Of a DNA stretch of 64,000 nucleotides, positions 25,378 through 39,200 are shown one piece after another. The stretch covers positions 73,072,798 through 73,136,797 of the forward strand of contig NC_059501.1 in the NCBI RefSeq assembly GCF_914767665.1. The letters run 5' to 3'. A program made the position numbers and the translations under genes. The first letter of the stretch is position 1. Each line of letters starts with the position of its first letter. This stretch comes from Harmonia axyridis. Taxonomy: Eukaryota; Arthropoda; Insecta; Coleoptera; Coccinellidae. The notes below the pieces were generated by a model. That model searched no databases and was not told the origin of the DNA. It worked only from the letters and a program-made list of their open reading frames with translations.

Positions 25378-26490
25378 TCAGCAAAGTATTACTTTTTCTG
25401 CCTAGGCATTAAAATGATTATGCTCAATGGGAATAAAACATTTTACATTTTCTGACAATCAATATATTTTGCCACCTCCCTTTTTTTTTGGAGAAATAAG
25501 TACTTCTAAGTCGCTATCTTTGTCCGTAATATAAATATATTATGCTAAGTAGATTGACTGCCTTAGCGAACTATCAGCCGCGGCAGTCAATCTACTATTT
25601 TGCTGCCAAGAAAAACAGATAACTATTTCCTCCGATTGACAGCAAATATCGATTTTACAAGACACATATCAATCATCCTATGCCTAATTATTATTAAGAT
25701 GTCTAAAAACCTGGTGTTTGGACAGATTAGATTTTGTTTTGACAATTTTGACAATATTAGTTATAAGCTTCGTTATATCAATTGTAGTAGCGGTATCAAC
25801 AAATCAAGATTCTTGTTATTTATTATTTATGAGTTCTGTACCATTATGTACCTATATGTATATCTTTCATCACAGTTTTGACCTGTGTAAGCAGTTCTTG
25901 AAATTGTATTACCAATGAACACCAATAAACTCTCTCTCTCTATTTCAAATATTTGAATTCATTCAAGTAAACGTTTTGTATTTTGTTTCACGACTTTACA
26001 CGATCATACGCGGTTACACATCGCTTTTGATTGGCCAGGATCGGGTTTTAATTGATGTATCCAATCAAAATCAAAAGAAAAAAGATTTAAACAGGTACGA
26101 CATTGCAGCGCCGGCACGAAATAAAACTAATATTCTCAATTTGGTCGAATGTCATTGCTTAAAAAAATTGACGAGTGCATACACCATGTTTTTAGACATC
26201 TTAATTATTATGGACATATAAATTTCCATAGCAATCAACCTTTCCAACAATTGCGATTTCTATCAAATTTCGTTTAAATTTATCACTACAGAAAAAAAGA
26301 AAAGATTATGGGAATTGTAATAATTTGTAAATACAATATCCTAAATATTATAAACAGTCGAAGATAAAATTATATGTTCAACTTGGCAGTAAAGTAGATT
26401 GACTGCCTTGTCTGAATTCCTAGATTTGCTACGCTCGGCTATGAACTATCAGCCGCGGCAGTCAATCTACTACTTTGCTGCCTAGTATCT
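25378..26490. repeat. Dispersed repeat B, long copy with two embedded hairpins
   Basis: Ends and internal blocks match the copy at 23877-24243, but this copy is about three times longer. It contains two near-identical hairpins. The first has stems 25548-25562 and 25582-25596; the second has stems 26393-26407 and 26457-26471. Both use agtagattgactgcc with its exact complement and share a gaactatcagccgcgg loop. The middle part (25.7-26.2 kb) is unrelated to the short copy. Confidence 0.6.
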
Positions 26491-27345
26491 AGTAATACGA
26501 ATAAGTATTCTATGATATCAGCTAGAATATTTTTAGTTTAGTTACACGAAATTCAATCACAACGTTGTATTCATTTTTTGTTCATTATAGGCACTAAAAT
26601 TATAGGTATATTCTGTCTGTCCAACTAGCCGTCCGCAAACACGATAACTGTCGAACTTGAAATTTTCAGGGTAGGTTCGGATCTTAAATGCTGTGATTGA
26701 CTTCTTTCATAGGCGAAATTTCAAATTTCTGTATGGGTTGTATAAAAATGGCCGTTCCAAATTATGTTGCCTTGATAATAACAATTCCAACTTTTATGCA
26801 AAATTTCGTTCTGGAAGCATCGTTAGTTACCCCCAGAAATAAGTATTGAACTATTCAATCGTACGTACCCACAGGCTGATCACTGATAGTATCTCAAGAA
26901 CCATAAAACCATAACCTGTGAACTTCAGACAATTAAATTATTCGGTGGCCACCTAGGTTTTTTCAAATTGATAATTGTTGTTTTTCAAATGTGACCAAAG
27001 GAAAAAATAAATGATACTAGAAAAATTGCCTGTAGAAGGTTTTTGTTTCATGTTTATTGCACCATTAATAAAGAAGTTATGGAAACTTTTTATTTCACTC
27101 CATTTTTCAATTTTTTTCTATTACTTGAAAAGAGCTAAACTTATAAGTTTGCGGTTTTCACTGAATCAATTCACTCAAAAATGGAGTCCAAAACTGTACC
27201 ATTCATTTTTTTCTAGCTCGAAGGGATTTCTTATGGACTCAACAGTACAATTTTAATTAGGAGCATCACAAAGATTGATCCCAACTTTATATCATTATAT
27301 TTATATTCTCACTCTTTGTTCTGTAGTAAAATTGTTACCTTTCAT
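26491..27345. other. Intergenic sequence with a transposon relic
   Basis: The part 26930-27235 repeats, with gaps, the sequence at 690-1300 (attcggtggcca, taataaagaagttat, tttttttctagctc) in the same orientation. It is probably a Tc1/mariner-type remnant. No host exon is visible. Confidence 0.4.
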
Positions 27346-27349
27346 TTCA

Positions 27350-28205
27350 GGCCTCCAAGTTCATCAGTTCTCCACTGACAGGGTCAAAAGCTCCATGTTC
27401 TATTCAGTTAACGAATTTTTCTGGTGGCATTGCCTCTGGAGATACATTTTTCTCCAATTATCGACTCTGATTCAACATGGATTGGTTATCATCAAGAGAC
27501 AAATCTCACATGTGAGTACATAAATATTTCATAAGGACATGTGGCTTCTAGCGAGTCACTATCAATGTGTGTGTTCTGGATTTGTCCTGATGGAACACAA
27601 TTCCTCTCCTATTACCCAAAGCTGTGCGCTCTTGAGCAATTGCTTCCTTCAGGTCCAATTGTTGTACAGTACAGTTCCGAGTTCACCTTGAGATTTTTTG
27701 TGTTAATTCGTGTGATACCTATATTATACATCAAGCTTCTTCATGAGATCAGCCTTATGCAAATCCTTCCAACGGTTTTTTGTGCAAACTTCACCTATTG
27801 GGCGATCAAAACAGTGCTTACATGACGGTCGGGCTCGACAATGTCCATGATTTTATCGACATTTTCAACAAACGGCCTTCCAGTGCGAGGTGCATCTTTG
27901 ACATCGAAATTACCGGAAAGGATTCGAAAAATCACGTAATTGGCTGTTAGAGTATAAGAATCATAAACATTATTTACATCTTTAGCCACCAGTCTTGCAT
28001 TTTCCTCACTACATCTAATGAGTGAAAAATTAGTATTAGTCTTTCCAAATTGAACTTGATGATTATTGTGTTCAAACTTTTTTCCACTTTTAGTACGTTC
28101 AGTCTCTAAGGTTGATCTTGTATGAAGTTTGAAACTGCGATTACACAATATAATATTTGTATTGTTAATAACCACTTTCATTAGTAGTATTGATGATTGT
28201 TTCAA
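27350..28205 (-). mobile_element. mariner relic, irritans-like, internally deleted
   Basis: On the minus strand the N-terminal half contains SGNFDVKDAPRTGRP then VEPDRHVSTVLIAQ, the classic linker and second helix-turn-helix of mariner transposases. After a short KKLDV piece and stops, the frame resumes with NRRGIVFHQDKSRTHTLIVTR. This corresponds to the second catalytic motif (HQDNARPHT in intact relatives, so D is kept but N and P are changed). The middle of the catalytic domain, including the first aspartate region, is deleted. It ends immediately upstream of the first visible Not exon. The same subfamily appears at 37560-38030. Confidence 0.8.
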
Positions 28206-28225
28206 AAATAATGTTTACATTTCAG

Positions 28226-30003
28226 ACTCAAAACTACACAAGATTGTCATGCCGAAGACGTTATAAACACCACAACGGAGCTTCTTTGTCTACGTCAACA
28301 GGAAATCCAAAAGAGATATGACAATTCCGGCACAATGGGTTTGACCGAAGATCCCTTCAATAAGAAACAGGCATACAGTAACAAAAAATTCACGATTGCC
28401 GCTATTCTTGGTCTGAAGAACGAAATGATTTTAGCAGGTAAGCTGTTGTTCATCCAAAAATATCGTGGTAAAAGAGCTCCATTTTTCGATTCGTTAAAAA
28501 AATTGTCAACATTCATTTCACTCTATTTTAATGAAAATTGATTTTTATAAATTTATTTCTGCAGAGAACCAAAACAAAGAAAGACACAATCCGCCAACTT
28601 CAAGAAAGAAAAACAGAAGTAAACGTGTCAGGACCATTTTCACCCCTGAACAATTGGAGAGGCTTGAAGCTGAGTTTGAAAGACAGCAGTATATGGTTGG
28701 GCCAGAAAGGCTGTATTTAGCACACGCACTTCATTTGACAGAAGCCCAGGTAGGAAGGGGTAATTTTGATTCTCTAGCTCTTGTAGAATACCAATCATAT
28801 GCATTTGTGATTCAAATATTGTGTTGCATTCTGGTTCATCAATAATTTTTCAACGTTTCTCCCATTTTGTACCACTCCCTTGGAACCAAACGCTGCTCTA
28901 TTTCTTTTATATGAGAATCTTAGCGTGGAGCGCCATCCACAGTGCCAAACCAAAATGCTCCAAGTAGAGAATACTGCAAATTGCTAGAGGCGCCATCTAC
29001 AAACAAGCCAATGAAAGATAACTGCAAGCATCTGAAACTGATAACATCCCTAGAAGTCCGTTTACTACAATATATTCCATTCAGTTCTGAGAACACAATT
29101 TGGAAGTCTATATTGATATCTTAATTTTCAAAATATGTGCCACCGAAGTTCATTATGGAATATATACTAACTGACAGAAGGAGCTGTTTGAATTTCAATT
29201 TTTTTTGGTAAAACTCACATAGTATAGCAAGGAGTGAATGATTTAAATTTGAAGAAAAAAACGAAGGGTTTACATTTTTAATAAGTTTGTTAATAATCCA
29301 CTGCGATTATCTATACACTCCCCAACACATCTCGGCATTGCCGCAATAAGATGGTCTTTTTCCTCTTGAGGGATACTATCCCAATCTACCGGTACTTCAT
29401 GTCTCAGAGCTGCCAAACTCCGTGGAGGCTGAGGTAAATTTCCAAGTCTTCTACCCATGAAGTCCTAAACATGCTCTATGGACGAACGATCGGGGAATCT
29501 GGGCGGCCATGACAAAAGATTCACATGGGTCGCTTCGAAAAAGTTTAAACTAGCTCTGGCAACATGAGGTCGGGCATTATCTTGCTGAAATATTGAATTC
29601 TCGAGCCGGTTAAGGTAAAGGAGAAAATATGATTCCACTATTTCTGGAGGGTTTCGCAGTGCTGTCATGTTACCTCGAAAAAAGTCTGAAGGTGAACTAT
29701 TTGCATGTGCAATTGCACCCTATACCATACTGTCCAGTGTACATGACATCAAACTGAGGTTCACGTCTTTCTCCTCGACGTCGTCTAACTCATTTCGTTC
29801 TTTAAAATTTCTTTATCTTACTTCAACTAATGATGATCTTATTTCAGGTGAAAGTGTGGTTCCAGAACAGAAGGATAAAGTGGAGAAAACGCTACGTAGA
29901 GCTGACACACCAAAGACTGGCAGCTCTGAAGGAGCAGCAGAGGATTCTCAGTGATACGCGAAACGAATTGACAGAAAGTGGATCTTGTGAATCAATGCAT
30001 TGA
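28226..30003 (+). CDS. Not: Not-family homeobox transcription factor (5' end incomplete)
   Basis: Exons are 28226-28437, 28565-28749 and 29848-30003 (TGA). Junction phases match and introns are GT-AG. From the first in-frame ATG (28335, good context acaATGg) the product is 147 residues. The open frame continues upstream to an acceptor at 28224-28225, so an earlier coding exon probably exists. KKFTIAAILGL fits the eh1 Groucho-binding motif. The homeodomain (SKRVRTIFTPEQLERLEAEF ... WFQNRRIKWRK) has R5, F8, L16, F20, W48, F49, Q50, N51 and R53. Its YMVGPERLYLA helix region is diagnostic of the Not (floating head) family rather than Emx. Intron 2 splits it between residues 44 and 45, a common ancestral position. 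A Tc1 relic sits in that intron. By family it is a nuclear sequence-specific repressor in development. AATAAA at 30226 could be the polyadenylation signal. Confidence 0.92.
29270..29770 (-). mobile_element. Tc1-like transposase fragment in Not intron 2
   Basis: The minus strand reads FQQDNARPHVARASLNFF, then NLLSWPPRFPDRSSIEHV, a stop (TAG where the family has W), then DFMGRRLGNLPQPPRSL and on to a natural-looking C-terminal end. The second catalytic D (QQDN) is present. The residue after SIEHV is lost to the stop, and no N-terminal half remains. Upstream, GAIA and FRGNM continue the family pattern in another frame. It is clearly antisense to the host gene and wholly intronic. Confidence 0.85.
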
Positions 30004-30231
30004 AAAACTGAACAAAAACAGCAGGCAATAATTGTAACGATGTAGATTTGAGGCATATTATAGTTTAATGCTTTCAGGCATGTAGTGTTGATATTGTTCA
30101 TTTATACATATAAGATATTCTATGATATAACGTATGGTAGTTTATCGATTAAAGAAATGACTATATTATTTACTCTAGTATTTTAAATGAGTTGCAGTAC
30201 GTGAGTAGCAATCAGGATAAAAACAAATAAA

Positions 30232-33200
30232 TTTGTTGACAACTGGGTGGTAACATGGATAACATTAAATAATTTTCAGAAAATTGTACTAATTTATGCT
30301 TTTCGTAAAAATATTTCAAACTTTGTTGAACTTGTTAAATTCGAATATACATTATTTACCTACAAAAACAGAAACATTGCTAAATTTACACTGTGGTTCA
30401 TAATTTCCTCATAAAAAATCATTGAACCAATGAGTAAGTATACAGCGGGCTTGAACAGAGTAATTTGACGATTATGATGTTAATATCGAAAAATTATTTA
30501 TTCAAAGATTGCTAACTCCGAAACTATAAGTGCTAAGAGTGATCGTTGAGAAATATTATATTCAGTATGATTGTAGCAGTACCAACATGTTTTGAATTTT
30601 ATGTACACGTCTTGTTAAGTTTTCGAAAAATAATTTCTATCAATTTTATTTCCTCAATTTGCACATCAAATTCATGGATCATATTCTTGAGTTGAGAGCA
30701 TCAATGCGGAATAGCAATTTATTTTTGTAGCATATTTTATGCAAAAAGCTTTGATGAGAGCGAGAAAAGCTCTGAATGGCATACGGCGGACTGACGGATG
30801 TCAAAATTTCAGTGTTAATTTTTCTCTAACGATTGAATTCATTCACTTAGCTTTTGTTCCAATGTCCCTAATATTATTTTCAAATAACTACCTAAATTTC
30901 AACACGATCGAAATCACCTATATCTTGTGAAATATTATAATCCCAAAGTCGTATTGTTATTTCAGCTCAAAAGTCACTTATTAGTAATTATCTCCAAAAA
31001 AAAAAGTTCGTGCTACTTCTAATCATTGGTATTTCAAGAAAACATTTTATTGCAATTCTAGAGGAACGATGTGAATACAATATTATGACTCCATACTCCA
31101 TTTAACGGAGAAACAGAAGGTTCCGAGACAAAGTGAATAAAAATATTGATACAAGGTTGTACTAAGTTTTCTACTGTGAGATATTTTACTGTAGTTGTTA
31201 GAAATGATGACAACTTCTCAACACAGGAATGAAGCGATACACACTAAGTCAATTGATTTTGATCTGGGAACCTCGAAAACTATGCATTGGTCATACTCGC
31301 TTTTTAATAAAACTAAAATCTTAAGCTCCATCTATTGAAATCATTCTGGAAAACAATTGTTTTCAAGTCAATCTGACCTGATATTTTGATTCTTATGCTT
31401 TTTGTATACCATTAGGATGTAGAAATGTTATGAAATAATTTTCTATTCGAATACGGCAAATTTCATTGGAGTAGATGATTTTCCAAATTGGATACTCACT
31501 GAAAGCATGTTGAGAACTGTAAAACTGAGAGCAAAATATTTCAAGGACCCCTGATTTCTTTTTTCGAAATAATAAGATATCAGAAAGCAGATCATAGATC
31601 TACTGATTCGTTCTCGTGTAACCAGTCGTCTGAAAAATTACTGTTTCAAATATTTGGCTATATCTTGGATACTGTTCAAGATATTCGAAAAATTCTAGAA
31701 CTTTTTTCAGCTAATTCAACAGCCCGCCAAATATCCCAATCTACACTTTCCAGGGTATGCATAGCAGTTTCCATTCATTTTCAAAATGTTTGCTTTCACT
31801 GCATACCCCTTTCTCCAATGAAATCCTATATTCTACCAACAACACACCTCGCCATCTTCGTTGAAGAAAAATACTGACAATTCTCATCAAATTGTTTTTT
31901 TGTCATAAAGTAACTCGTAAATATAATCAAAATATGGGTCACGACGTAAAACTCATACAAAAAAAAATCTCAAGTAGCTATCGACAAATATTGCTGATGG
32001 TAGAATGTAGGATTTGATTAAAGGGCAGTGAAAGAAAACACTTTGAAGATGAATAGAATCTGCTACACATTAACACATCAGAAACTGCACTATCGACTTG
32101 GTGGCTTTGGGAGGCTGAAGGTCTGAGTCTGAAAATGGTGTCCATTAAGACTTTTGATCATCATAGCGAATACTATCTTTCAGCAAAATTTAGGCGAGAG
32201 CCATTTGCCATTAGGATTTTTAGGGGTCCTTTGTTGATAAATAAACGTTCAATTCGACAGTTCACACAATTGATGAAACGTTTACAAAAAATTTGTGCGT
32301 AACTGTCCTATTCCGCAACTAGTTTAGTTTTGCGAGAATGATGTAGTCTAGAATAGTATACTTTTTTGAGTGGTTATAAAATTTCCGAGGTTACTTTCGT
32401 ATGAATGAAATTCTTAATATCACTACTTCTTACTAGATGGCGCTGATGAAAGTTCAATCCAAATCTACTCTGAAAATTTCGAATTTGTAGGTCCTTCCTT
32501 TCTTTCAGTAGTTACTAACTATTAGTTATTGGAAATTATTTTTTTTTATACATTATTTTTTTTTGACATGCCTTCCTTTTATTGTTTGTAATGTACAATG
32601 CAATGACTATGATAGTGAATGAAATATTTCTATTTCTATTGGAAATGGGATGATTTATCCATTTACAAAGTATATTGAATGAAGTGCCTACATTACTTAA
32701 ATATAAGTGGTCTGTTACATAGCACCATTCCTAATTTTGAGAAGATTCAGATTCCTGAAATATCGAATGTAGTACTTGAAAAAAAACTCATTTGGTTTTA
32801 CAGTTTTTATTAGAACTCTTAGATATCGACAGTTATCTTGTAATACAAGGTGATCAAAACAGAAAATTCTGCGAGTTCTATCAGAGATGAATTTCTCTCA
32901 TAATTTTTACACATAATCGTCCCCCAATATAAAGGAGGTCCATATAAGACCAGTACTCTATGTAATCTATTCAAAGATTGCCTGTCACAATTGAAGAAGT
33001 AGCAAGACTCTGAAGTATATTAAAAAGTTCGACAAAATAAATATATTCAAACAACCATTTTTGTTCTTTCATAGAAAACAGTCGAAAAACCTTATAAAAT
33101 GCCACTTTTTAGAATGTGAGTCAGTCTGTGGCTGAAACCGCACACTGCACCAAAGGTGTGGACACTGAATCCGAAGTATAGTCTGTTCAAATTGACTTTG
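30232..33200. other. Intergenic stretch between convergent Not and spondin genes
   Basis: No gene or named repeat was recognised in about 3 kb. A TTTATT at about 32808 (AATAAA on the minus strand) could serve the spondin transcript, giving a 3' UTR of about 400 nt, but this is weak. Confidence 0.35.
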
Positions 33201-33213
33201 AAGGATGGCGAGT

Positions 33214-36200
33214 CTACCAGTCGAAGTACTGCTTGTTGCATGACCTCGCTGATCCACACCATTTGGTTTCCAGTAGCGGTGGACAAAGTCTTCCTCCTCT
33301 CTTCGCGTGTTTCTTCACTTCTCTCCTTCTTGTCATCTCACCAATACCGCAGGATTTGCTACAGGGGCTCCACTCAGACCAATCACTCACTCTGCAGTCT
33401 CTGGGGGGACCTGAAATCATTTCAACGATTAATATTATCCCTAACTTAAGGTCACTGTTCCACCATAAATATATGTTATCCCCCAATAAAACCCAATTTT
33501 TGGGCGATCACAATAATCTCGAAGACCAATAATATAAAAAACAACAATGTTCTGGAGGACCTGAATATAGAACAATAAAATACTTGGTTTGCTGAATAAC
33601 TGACAATTCAAACCAAAACATCGAAATAAAATAAAGAATGGAGTATGGTCTAGTAAATCAGCATTTGAGCAAATGACAATTCTAAGCAACACATCGATGG
33701 ATATAAAAGTTTGAATCATCAAAACATCGAATGGTTTGATGCTACATATACTTTGTTTTTTCATATGAGATGGAAGCCTGGACATTAAAGTGACAACTCT
33801 GAGGCAAATTGAAGATCAATATTTGGGAAGATGCTAGACAGGATTAATGTAGATAGAGAGCTAGTAACATTTATAAGAAGATGTTAAACGGGCTACATCA
33901 GACATATATTGAGAAGTTATCAGTATCAATTGCTCGAGTTTTTCATAAAGGCAAAAAACAAGGAAAACGAGGACCAGGAAGGAGATAACACTCCTGGATG
34001 AAGAATATAAGGGACTGGATAGAGATTAATGTCCAATACTTTGTTCACACTTTCCAAATTAGGGACGAATTTGCCAAGGTTGTCGCCAATCTTCACAAGA
34101 AAAGGCATCAAAAGAAGAAATGATCATAATTGATAAGGTTTTACGCACTAATGATGAATTCGTGGTCAAATTCAAATATATTTATCCATTCGTCATTTAA
34201 CACAATAAATATCGAACAAAGAAACCTAGAAACTCGAATTTCACAGTTCTTTTCGTAAATGGAAAAAATCCTACAGAGTTCCTCATGATTACCCAATACT
34301 TACGATATTTCTTATAATATTTCTTCGTCCTTCGGTTCTTCTTGTGTCTAGGTTTGTCGTTCTTTTTGGGATTGGTGTAGAATTGCGCAATTCCATTCAA
34401 TATAGCGTCTTTATTACCCAACGACACAACATTCGAGCCAGAGACAGTTGATGGTGTTACTTGTTTTCCTGGATCTCTGAAGACATCAAAAATACAATGA
34501 GTTCAGACATCTATCTCTTTGATTTGAATTGCAATGAGTAGAGTGAAAAAGAACTTATGCGCTATGGAATACTATAAATAATGACACATTTATCAATATA
34601 ATTGTTGTTGTATAAATTCTTTTCTATGCTATTATGGAATTTGAAAGATCAGATACGATCTGTGTAGACCTTAACAATATTAATACTGAATTTTTAGTAA
34701 TCACAGTCTGATTGACTTTTGACTTGACTCTTTATAAACTTTCAAGGAATCTTTTCGACAAGGATATTGACATCTTCAGGAACTAAAAGTTAGGAACAAA
34801 ATTTACTGGTAGTTGTTTCGGTAAATCATGTTTGAAACTTTTAGATTCGGAAAATGACAATATTCGTTGAACGCTCTTTAAGATTCTGTGGATCTGATTG
34901 TGATTATTACAATTTCAGGGATGTATTATGTCTATTGTGAACTCAAAAAATTTATATTTATCAATCTTTCCTTATAGTCCAAGAGCCCACAACAGCTAGA
35001 TCTTCGTTAATTTATTAGAACTGAAAGTTTTTTTGTACATATCCCCTACACAGGTAAAGACGACCAGCGACTATAGAGTTTGTGTTGTGCTTTGGCAGGT
35101 AACAGGTAATGAAGGTGTATAAATAGTAAGTACCTTGAATTCATCAAATTATAATACTTTTTTATATTTTCTTTTGTATAACTCAAGAAAACTCGCCATC
35201 CTTTGATGAATATTTATGATAGTTGTTACCCCCTGTCACACACCCCTAAGCTTTTATAATTACTTTTATGATAGTATAAAAGCTAAATTTTATATATGTT
35301 ATCTTGCCAGACACATTGAAAGTTCGCTGTAGGTGCCAGGGCGAGTACTTAATGATGATAATAATAATGACTTTATTTTCACAATCATATTTTTTTTACA
35401 GAATATTACCTTCAAATGAGAAATTATATGTGAAAAAAGCGGAGTTCAGTAATGCACTAAGTGACTATCCTGTTCAACTCAACCTTAATCAAGATATCCA
35501 CTAAAAACATATTTTTTTGAGTTCATAGGCATTTTATTCAAAGAAAAAAAAACTTATTTCAATATTAACAAACACACAAATATATTACATGTAAAGAAAA
35601 TATTTAATAGTATATTATTCAACGAGCAGTAATGTAGGTCATAACTCACGCAGATGAAGTTGCAGCACGAGCCGCAGGCGAGTGCTGTAATTTATCAAGC
35701 GAGTTATGACCATTGCCGCGAGTTGAATACTATACTTCATCTACGACTAAAACAATAAATACTAAAACACAAGAATAGAGAAAGAACTCAATTGACAAAC
35801 CCCAAAATCTACTCTTAAACGTCAAACTTATCAGAGTGACATTCCTCCCCTCAGCAACAATAATGGAATGTTCCCTTCCGAATAGAAACACAGAAGTATA
35901 TAAGCACAGAGCCATCTTATCCGATTTATTATAGTGAGTTATAGCAGTGAGTTATTATAACTCACGTTGTTTGTTAATAGAAACTATTAATTGTTCAAAA
36001 GCAGTTGAATATTGAATATATAATTCAATAGGAACAGATAAACGTTTTTAATTCATTACATCTTAAGGATGTCTGATAGAGGTTGGCAATGTCCAGCAAT
36101 GGATGACGATTTTTCTTAAGTTTCCCCGTAGAATATATAAAACAATTGAGTTGAATAGTTTCATAATTGAGTTTATACTCTAATGAATTTAAAGTACTAT

Positions 36201-39200
36201 TATAAAAACACCTTTACTACCTGTTACCTGCCAAAGTAACCACAACCCAATCTCCATAGACGCTGGTCGTTTTTACCTGTGTAGGGGACATGCACAGAGA
36301 AACTTTCAGCTTTTATTGAATATCGAAGATCTGGCCGTCGTGGGCTCTTAGTCTATTACGACTCTTCAGAAATTACACTGTTAATTGTTCACTCCAATGG
36401 AAGCCAAGATTGCGGAAGCTGAATCCTACTGCTACCCTAACCTGTTGTTTCTGATGATAAAAGATTCAGACGACGATACTTTACTTTGTCAGTGTATTGT
36501 GAACTAACTATCAACCTACACAAATTGATAAACCAACTTTTCAAATTTGAAAGTATAAATAGTTTATTGAGTTTTTCTATCCTGAACTAGCACGTTCGTG
36601 TACCTGAATGTAATATTGAAAAGAATCACAGCAGAGCTGTTTGTTGCTTTGATATGAAAATGTAGATATCCTCTGAATAAATGTCTTATATTTTCGATTT
36701 CTCATACACTTAATCACGTTTCTGTATACCATGTTGATAAATGAATTGGAGTCAACAGTTTTTCCTTGATAATATATTCTTCAGAAAATATGAAAATATT
36801 TGAACTAGCTCACCAAAATTTCAGAATCGTCGGTTTTCTCATAAATATGGCAACCGTAATCTGAAACGCAAGCTTTTAAACCTCAATTTGAGAAAAACCC
36901 TTAGAAATCGTATGACACAAGATGGAGGAAAGAACTCAACCCACATCGAATTATGCATCCTGTCATTAGCCCAACTGCGCGTCGACGACAACGTTGTGGT
37001 AAGGGTTTCGTACAGCTTCGGTCGATCGGCGGGCTTGTAATTGATGTGGTTCTCCATTTCCTCCCTTTCCTCGTTAATTGCCATTTGGAAGTCCTTGTTT
37101 CCGTTGAATATATTTATGTTGTTATCCTGGACCATCTCCTCCGCATTGACAACGTCGTATTTTCGATCGTCTTCGGCGTGGTGGAAAACTTCGTTGAGCT
37201 CGTACTCCTTCAGCTGGAAAATTGAAGAAAAATTAAATAATGATGGGTTCATTCTCGGTGTTGAAATGGTTTAGATAGAATGAAATGCTTGCCCTGGTAT
37301 AGTTTCGACCTCAGGGCATTCAGAAAAAAAATAATGTCTTTGAAAATATTAAAACACGTTCTCTACAAAGTATGATCTAAGGCGTTTTATCATTTATCAA
37401 ACAGTAATAGCTTGTGGATGCTAAACATACGTCATACTCTGAAAGCTGAAAGGTTCAGTGTACAAGATTAATAGGATGAATTAAAAAATTCAGATCATCG
37501 TAGCTTTGGCAGGTAAGAAATGAAATTGGAACTTTCTACGTCATGAATATAAAAGGTAAAGTCTATACATTATATTACATAAAATCAAAAAATATGCGAC
37601 GTTCTGTTCGAAAACTTGTCCTCATTGGGAAAAACTCCAACAACTAATTCAAATTTGTACGCCAGAAAGCATTTACTACAAAAAGGAACAGGTACGAGTC
37701 ACTTGGTGCCAGGTCTGGACTATAGTGTAGATCCATAAGAATTTCTCATACGAGTTCCCGTAGCTTCTGGCGCATCATCTATGATGTTTGAAGCCTGACG
37801 TTGTCCTAATAAGACGCACAACTCTCCTATTCGCCATTTATGTTCGATCACCAGCTTCGAACGTTCGAGTTCTTCACAAAAGAGGTCAGAATTGAGTATT
37901 TGACCATAAAGGGGACAGCTCATAATAGACTATTCCTTGTCAACCCCTTCAAACACACAACAACACCCTCTTGACTGTCAATCCAGACTCGGTCACGGTT
38001 TGGTCAGCTACATTAAAGATATTTTGCTTTGAATAATATATTCTGCAAATGATTGTCTCAGAGGAAATACATTTATTGAGTATTTCGTAGAAGTTTCAAA
38101 TGAATTCCTCGAGAGTAGTGGGTGTTATTTTTTTTATATTTCTTAATCAATTACAATCTTCAGGTAGTTCCGTTCATTTCACGATTTTTGAAAACCCTAG
38201 CTTTGAGATAAAGCTACATAATAATAATAATAGCTTCATTCATTACAAACTCTTTAAAATTTCGGTTAACAATATTTGAGGGATTCTGCCTAAACAAAGT
38301 TTGTGTACAGACTTACCTCGGATGAATGGCATTTGTGAGTTTCATTTAGAAATACGTTTGAAAATGTTACAAAAAATCAATAAATGCATAAATATAACAA
38401 CAACGGAGAGAAAAAAATCATAGAGTAATCATACGTTCCTAAATCTGGAAAACGTGGCACCAGTGAAGCTGTTTGTTAAAAGAGGTAACATCTTCTGGAT
38501 AATATCTCGTGGACAATAGCGCAGCTTGCTGGCACTGAAAGATCTCATGAAAATTGAGAATTGTTGAGATTGCCGAACTCCACATCAGATTTCATTATAA
38601 CGGTAACGGCTTTTCATTGAAAGGATAATGCTAATGTAACCAAGCACACCAAGCTGTCGGTTCGGGCTATTGAAGAGTCTCTGTTGAAACTCTCGAGAGT
38701 ATTTCCTGGACAGCCATGATCTTGTATGGATACAAAACGGGATGGAGAGTACTAAAACTCTCTATATAAGAAGATTGTGGCAAATAAAATAGGGTCCTCT
38801 TTGTCTTCTTAAATTTCAAAACCTTTTGTGTTTCCAAGACAATGTTGTCTTGGGAAAATGACGATAAAACATACCACGTACAAAGAGTGCTCTGTGGTGC
38901 AAGGACTTAAAAGCCATTTTCGATGGAAGTCACGACAACGAAGTGACGCTGAAAACCATACCATCTACTTGTTTAAACTAGTCTTACCCTATCTCCGATC
39001 ATCCGGTCCACAGCGTTTGTTTTTCTCAAATATGGAAGCGATCCTGTTGAAAATCTTCTAAAAGTCGTCGACAATGAAAATCAACGTGAAGTTGAATCAA
39101 TAAAAAAGTTCATCAAATCAAATATCTGGTTAGATATCTTGATATATTAGGAACGCTGATTAAATACTGGAATAGGAATGAGGTAATTTCAGTTCAACCA

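Noticed and set aside
28565..30003. Assignment of the homeobox gene to Emx/Ems
   Set aside because: The QQYMVGPERLYLA stretch and TPEQLERLE fit Not proteins better; a phylogeny would settle it.
33156..33532. Plus-strand open frames over the thrombospondin repeat exon
   Set aside because: They are antisense shadows of the spondin exon 33410-33214; the cysteine and WSEWSPC pattern is only on the minus strand.
34976..36354. LTR retrotransposon
   Set aside because: The end repeats are inverted, not direct, and no gag-pol is present.
36953..37274. Plus-strand open frames at 36953-37225 and 37041-37274
   Set aside because: Antisense to spondin exon 37213-36945, which joins neighbours in correct phase.
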